Source of the DNA: Armatimonadota bacterium
GTDB taxonomy: Bacteria; Armatimonadota; Hebobacteria; CAIYQO01
NCBI GenBank assembly: GCA_029553475.1
Contig: JAKPKV010000077.1
Location: 27,505-91,504, forward strand
DNA length: 64,000 bases
Reading direction: 5' to 3'
The translations under genes and the position numbers were made by a program. The notes beneath the pieces are model-generated. The model made no database searches. It was given only the letters and a program-made list of their open reading frames with translations, and was not told where the DNA came from. Below, piece after piece: positions 60,880-64,000 of this stretch. Position 1 is the first letter of the stretch; each line of letters opens with the position of its first letter.

Positions 60880-61845
60880 CTACCGCGAATCATCCACCCA
60901 GAACTTCTCGAAGATCGTCGAGAGGGAGAGCTCGGAGTGGATGCGGCGGATGGCCTCGGCGAGCATGGGGGCGACGGAGAGGACGTCCACCCGCGGGATC
61001 CGCTTCTCGTCGGCCAGCGGGATGGTGTCGGTGATGAGCAGTTTTTCGATGGGCGACTCCTGCAGGCGCGCGATGGCCGGGCCGGAGAGGAGGCCGTGCG
61101 AGGCGCAGGCGTAGACGGCGGTGGCGCCGCGATTGATCAGCGCCTTCGCGCCGGAGACGAGCGAGCCGGCGGTATCCACCATGTCGTCCACCATGATGGC
61201 GCGCTTGCCGTCCACGTCGCCGATGACGTCAATGATCTCGCACTCGTTCGGCTCCGGGCGGCGCTTGGCGATGATGGCCAGCGTGGCGCCCAGCCGGTCG
61301 GCGAAGGAGGAGGCGCGGCCCACCCCGCCCACGTCGGGGGAGACCACCACGGTGTTGCCGTCGCCCAGCCCCCGCTCGCGAAAGTACTGCGCGAAGAGCG
61401 GCCCCGCCGGCAGGTGGTCCACCGGCAGGTTGAAAAAGCCCTGAATCGTCTGCACGTGCACGTCCACCAGCAGCACGCGGGTGGCGCCGGCGGTGGCGAT
61501 GAGGTCGGCCATCAGCCGCGCGGCGATGGGCTCGCGCGGCTTCACCTTCTTCTCCTGGCGCGCGTAGCCGTAATAGGGGATGATGGCGGTGATGCGCCGC
61601 GCCGAGGCGCGTTTCAGCGCGTCGAGGATGATGAGCAGCTCGATGATGTTCTCGCTGGTGGGCGGGCAGGTGGGCTGGATCACGAAGACATCCATGCCGC
61701 GCACGCTCTCCTGCACCTGCACGCGGATCTCGCCGTCGGCGAAGCGGCTGACCAGCGTCTCGGACAATCGCACCCCCAGTTGGTCGGCGACCGCCTGGGC
61801 CAATTTTGGGTTCGCCGTTCCGGTGAGCACGCGCAAATCGAACAT
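60880..61845 (-). CDS. prs: ribose-phosphate pyrophosphokinase
   Basis: The product is 321 residues. VLTGTANPKLAQAVADQLGVRLSE, RFADGEIRVQVQESVRGMDVFVIQPT, YYGYARQEKKVKPREPIAARLMADL and VSPDVGGVGRASSFADRLGATLAIIAKRR are family blocks. IMVDDMVDTAGSL binds PRPP. It makes PRPP for nucleotides, histidine and tryptophan. GAGGAT precedes ATG 61845; an earlier ATG at 61866 is less likely. Confidence 0.97.
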   Translation of the reverse strand: MFDLRVLTGTANPKLAQAVADQLGVRLSETLVSRFADGEIRVQVQESVRGMDVFVIQPTCPPTSENIIELLIILDALKRASARRITAIIPYYGYARQEKKVKPREPIAARLMADLIATAGATRVLLVDVHVQTIQGFFNLPVDHLPAGPLFAQYFRERGLGDGNTVVVSPDVGGVGRASSFADRLGATLAIIAKRRPEPNECEIIDVIGDVDGKRAIMVDDMVDTAGSLVSGAKALINRGATAVYACASHGLLSGPAIARLQESPIEKLLITDTIPLADEKRIPRVDVLSVAPMLAEAIRRIHSELSLSTIFEKFWVDDSR

Positions 61846-62168
61846 TGGCTGATCCTCAATACACACGGGGATACTTCACCGTTCGACGGGCGAAAGCGGC
61901 GTTCCTCCCTCTCCGGGAAAATGAATTCCCTGGTGTGTGAGTCAAGAAGAAGGGGACCTGGCAAGGTTACCAAACCCTCCCGTTCGTCGTGCGGCACGCG
62001 GCGGGAGTGGAGTGCCGTCAATATGGGGACTGTCCCCCTGCACGTCGTGCCCAGATGATCCGCAGGCCGTTCACCGGGACTGTCCCCCTGGTGCCAGCCC
62101 CTGGTGCCAAATAGGTAGAGCCAGGGGTGACGTCATGGAGGACTACGCTCGCTGTTGTTGAATCCGCT
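61846..62168. other. repeat-bearing gap upstream of prs
   Basis: It contains the string CCCTCCCGTTCGTCGTGCGG near 61975, which recurs with one mismatch at 27299, and two GGGGACTGTCCCC-type palindromes described separately. No gene is supported. Confidence 0.6.
62025..62109 (+). repeat. REP-like GGGACTGTCCCCCTG palindromes and CTGGTGCCA direct repeats
   Basis: GGGACTGTCCCCCTG occurs at 62026-62040 and 62076-62090. CTGGTGCCA occurs at 62088-62096 and 62101-62109. This type of palindrome is common in bacterial intergenic DNA. Confidence 0.75.
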
Positions 62169-63395
62169 ATGGTAATGGTCACACGCGTGAAGAGCACGGC
62201 GTTCATCGGTACGGTTATCGGTATTGCGGCGCTGGCTGCCGGTATCCTGTTTGCCGTGACGCGACGGCCCACCCCGCCGGACTGGGAAGTCGTGGGTCGG
62301 TTTCATAAGCTGTACCATGACGTCTATGCCAGTGAGCACGGTTTTCTGTATCGCCACCGTTTCGATCTATATATCATGTGTGACTGGCAGGGACGCGAGC
62401 GCTGGCGCGTGACGGTCACGGCCAAACCCGCCGAGCGGCTTGAAAGCCTTGTGCTCTCGCCATCCGGGCATTTCTTCGCCACCGCGCATGCCGCGAAAAC
62501 GGATCATCTCATCACCACCTATCGCGACGGCAAGATGGTGGCGAGCACGGTCATACCGACATCGGCCCCATTCACGCGCATGCAGGTATTCGATAACGGC
62601 CGCGTGTTGCTGGTGCTCGACGCTCGACTCTACCTGATCGCGGGCGCAACGATCCTTGCGGAGCATAAGTACCCGCAGGGAGAGGGCGTGGCGGTTTCTC
62701 CAGACGGGACCGTGCTGATTGCTCCCTACGCGGATACACGACGGCATGCTCCTGCTAATTACGTCTATGCGAAGTGTCGCCTCAGCCATGGACGGTTTGT
62801 ACCCGAGACAACACTGCGGCTCACCGTGCAGCGGCAGCATCCCAATCAGTGGATACTCTCGCGGGATGGCACCGCGATTTTCTGTGACGGAACGGTGATT
62901 ACCCCGACCCACCGCGTGATCCGCAACGACGGATGGTCCACGATCACCCATGCGTTCACGCGCCATACGGCCGGTGACTATCTCATCCAGTACAGCGGTG
63001 ATCCGGTGACAGCATACCGTTTCTATAATCCGATGACGCTGGACTGGTGGCAAATTCCGTCGTCGAACGCCAGCACGCACGTCAATCCGTTAGATCTCTC
63101 CCGTGATGGGCAAACGGTCTTTGTGCGGAGCGGCAGCGATGACAATACGCTGAAGGTTGCGCGCGATGGGTATCTCGAGGAACCCGGCGTTGCCTACCTC
63201 GTCTATCATCGTCACCGGGGCATCATGGCGCGCATGACCGTGAATCGCATGAACCGGTTGCTGGGCAAGGAGCAGGGGATTGCGGACGCCTACCTTTCTC
63301 CCGATGGACGCATGCTCCTGGTTGACACCTGGTTCCTGGGACGTGAGGAGCGCGAATCGGATGCCGTGCTGTTGCGCATTGTTCCGAGTCATTAA
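62169..63395 (+). CDS. membrane-anchored beta-propeller-like protein
   Basis: The product is 408 residues from ATG 62169 (ATG 62175 is also possible). A membrane helix (TAFIGTVIGIAALAAGILFAV) is followed by repeated beta units such as LVLSPSGHFFATAH, AVSPDGTVLIAPY and LDLSRDGQTVFVRSG, as in WD40/YVTN-like propellers. GC content is lower than in neighbours, which suggests recent acquisition. No ribosome site is clear. The function is unknown. Confidence 0.65.
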   Translation: MVMVTRVKSTAFIGTVIGIAALAAGILFAVTRRPTPPDWEVVGRFHKLYHDVYASEHGFLYRHRFDLYIMCDWQGRERWRVTVTAKPAERLESLVLSPSGHFFATAHAAKTDHLITTYRDGKMVASTVIPTSAPFTRMQVFDNGRVLLVLDARLYLIAGATILAEHKYPQGEGVAVSPDGTVLIAPYADTRRHAPANYVYAKCRLSHGRFVPETTLRLTVQRQHPNQWILSRDGTAIFCDGTVITPTHRVIRNDGWSTITHAFTRHTAGDYLIQYSGDPVTAYRFYNPMTLDWWQIPSSNASTHVNPLDLSRDGQTVFVRSGSDDNTLKVARDGYLEEPGVAYLVYHRHRGIMARMTVNRMNRLLGKEQGIADAYLSPDGRMLLVDTWFLGREERESDAVLLRIVPSH

Positions 63396-63408
63396 CGGTC
63401 ATGTGACG

Positions 63409-63428
63409 ACCGGCGACCAGTCGCCGGT
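63409..63428 (+). terminator. short hairpin after the propeller gene
   Basis: ACCGGCGA pairs with TCGCCGGT around CCAG. No T tract follows. Confidence 0.45.
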
Positions 63429-63528
63429 ACTCGGTGCATCTCCGCACGCCACTCCGTCCCGATTGCTTCGGGATCTCCGCGGCAGGATTCCCCTCACCCC
63501 GCCGGGCATGGTACGATAGAGCCACGTC

Positions 63529-64000
63529 ATGACGAACACCTCCGACCAGACCGGCGCGCTGTTTGCGCTGTCGCCCGACGCTTCCGCGGCGGGGGAGGCG
63601 GCGCTCGCCTGCGTGGAGGGGGTGCTGGAGAGCATCACCTATCAGAACCCGGAGACCGGTTTCGTGATCGCGCGGCTGAAGGTGGGGCGCGAGCGGGTGA
63701 CGGTATTGGGCGACTTCGTGAATCCCGTGCCGGGAGAGGCGTTTCAGGTGTGGGGGCGCTGGGAGACGCACCGGCAGTACGGCCCGCAATTGCGCATGGC
63801 GCGCTATCAGGTGCTGAAGCCCACCACGCTGGACGGCATGGAAAAATACCTGGGCGGCGGCACCATCAAGGGCATCGGGCCGAAGACGGCGGCGCAGCTC
63901 GTCGGCGCCTTCGGCCTGGAGACGCTGGACATCATCGAGCGGCACCCGGAGCGCCTGCTGGAGGTGCCGAACATCGGCCCGAAGAAGGCGGCGGACATCG
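63529..64000 (+). CDS. recD2: RecD2-like DNA helicase, N-terminal part (runs off the window)
   Basis: The visible 157 residues begin MTNTSDQTGALFALSPDAS. VEGVLESITYQNPETGFVIARLKVGRERVTVLGDF is the N-terminal OB-like domain of RecD2/YrrC helicases. KYLGGGTIKGIGPKTAAQLVGAFG and LEVPNIGPKKAADI are helix-hairpin-helix motifs preceding the helicase core. The core is beyond the window. It unwinds DNA 5' to 3' independently of RecBC. A -10-like TACGAT (63512-63517) ends 11 bases before the ATG, so the leader is very short. Confidence 0.9.
   Translation, partial: MTNTSDQTGALFALSPDASAAGEAALACVEGVLESITYQNPETGFVIARLKVGRERVTVLGDFVNPVPGEAFQVWGRWETHRQYGPQLRMARYQVLKPTTLDGMEKYLGGGTIKGIGPKTAAQLVGAFGLETLDIIERHPERLLEVPNIGPKKAADI

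Noticed and set aside
1..64000. tRNA or rRNA genes
   Set aside because: I saw no cloverleaf with a T-arm GGTTCGA-type sequence in the gaps and no rRNA-like stretch. A covariance-model scan would be needed to exclude degenerate cases.

Overview
The window is about 64 kb of GC-rich bacterial DNA, densely coded on both strands, with AGGAGG-type ribosome binding sites and recognisable -35/-10 promoters. Many proteins carry signal peptides. No tRNA, rRNA, CRISPR array, phage module or conventional transposase was seen. The mix suggests an environmental, polysaccharide-degrading bacterium. Secreted or cytoplasmic glycoside hydrolases, a DUF5693-like membrane protein, a DUF5671-type repeat membrane protein, UroD-like proteins beside glycosidases and solitary housekeeping genes would fit Armatimonadota or a Chloroflexota-like lineage. 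This placement is inference; no ribosomal marker gene is present.

Layout. 1-620: a DUF559 (Vsr-like nuclease) gene with one frameshift, enclosed by perfect 42-bp inverted repeats. 652-3604: a secreted RsiV/PdaC-like protein and a PstS-like binding protein. 3777-16000: a carbohydrate island with a GH95-like enzyme, a GH29 alpha-L-fucosidase, a GH31 glycosidase and two tandem paralogous secreted proteins of unknown function, interrupted by a small-protein/nucleotidyltransferase pair. 16185-25641: a second nucleotidyltransferase pair, membrane proteins, a PHP phosphoesterase, a quinate-dehydrogenase-like protein, dusB and a DUF1460 amidase-like protein. 26237-35030: purM, a DUF5693 protein, an AGE epimerase, a deoxyhypusine-synthase-like protein, a repeat-rich gap, a PAS-degenerate GGDEF protein and an Fe-S aldo/keto reductase. 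35207-45918: a very large secreted protein, gpmI, an OmpR-type regulator, a GH2 beta-mannosidase and a UroD-family protein. 46250-64000: prfA, an MNT nucleotidyltransferase with a HEPN remnant, an epimerase, anmK, an M14 peptidase, an RsmC-like methyltransferase, a TauE/NiCoT-like exporter, hicB with a broken hicA, folK, an Lrp/AsnC regulator, thiL, prs and the start of recD2.

How the genes fit together. Alpha-L-fucosidase, GH95-like, GH31 and beta-mannosidase activities, with the AGE epimerase and secreted proteins, point to breakdown of fucosylated, mannose-containing or xylose-containing glycans. AnmK and the DUF1460 protein suggest peptidoglycan recycling or turnover. PurM, Prs, ThiL, FolK, DusB, RF1 and GpmI are unlinked housekeeping functions.

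The most unusual content lies between the genes. There are several families of short palindromic elements: a 109-133 bp family with three copies, a 93-94 bp family with three copies, a 113-bp element with perfect 24-bp ends, a 168-bp element plus a solo end, and a repeated 26-bp palindrome. Inverted pairs of GAT/GAC-type microsatellites also occur. The best candidate for an undescribed system is the 536-bp unit at 55-590, in which a Vsr-like DUF559 nuclease gene sits between perfect 42-bp inverted repeats. Three nucleotidyltransferase modules and a hicBA locus, two of them visibly decaying, suggest turnover of toxin-antitoxin-like genes.
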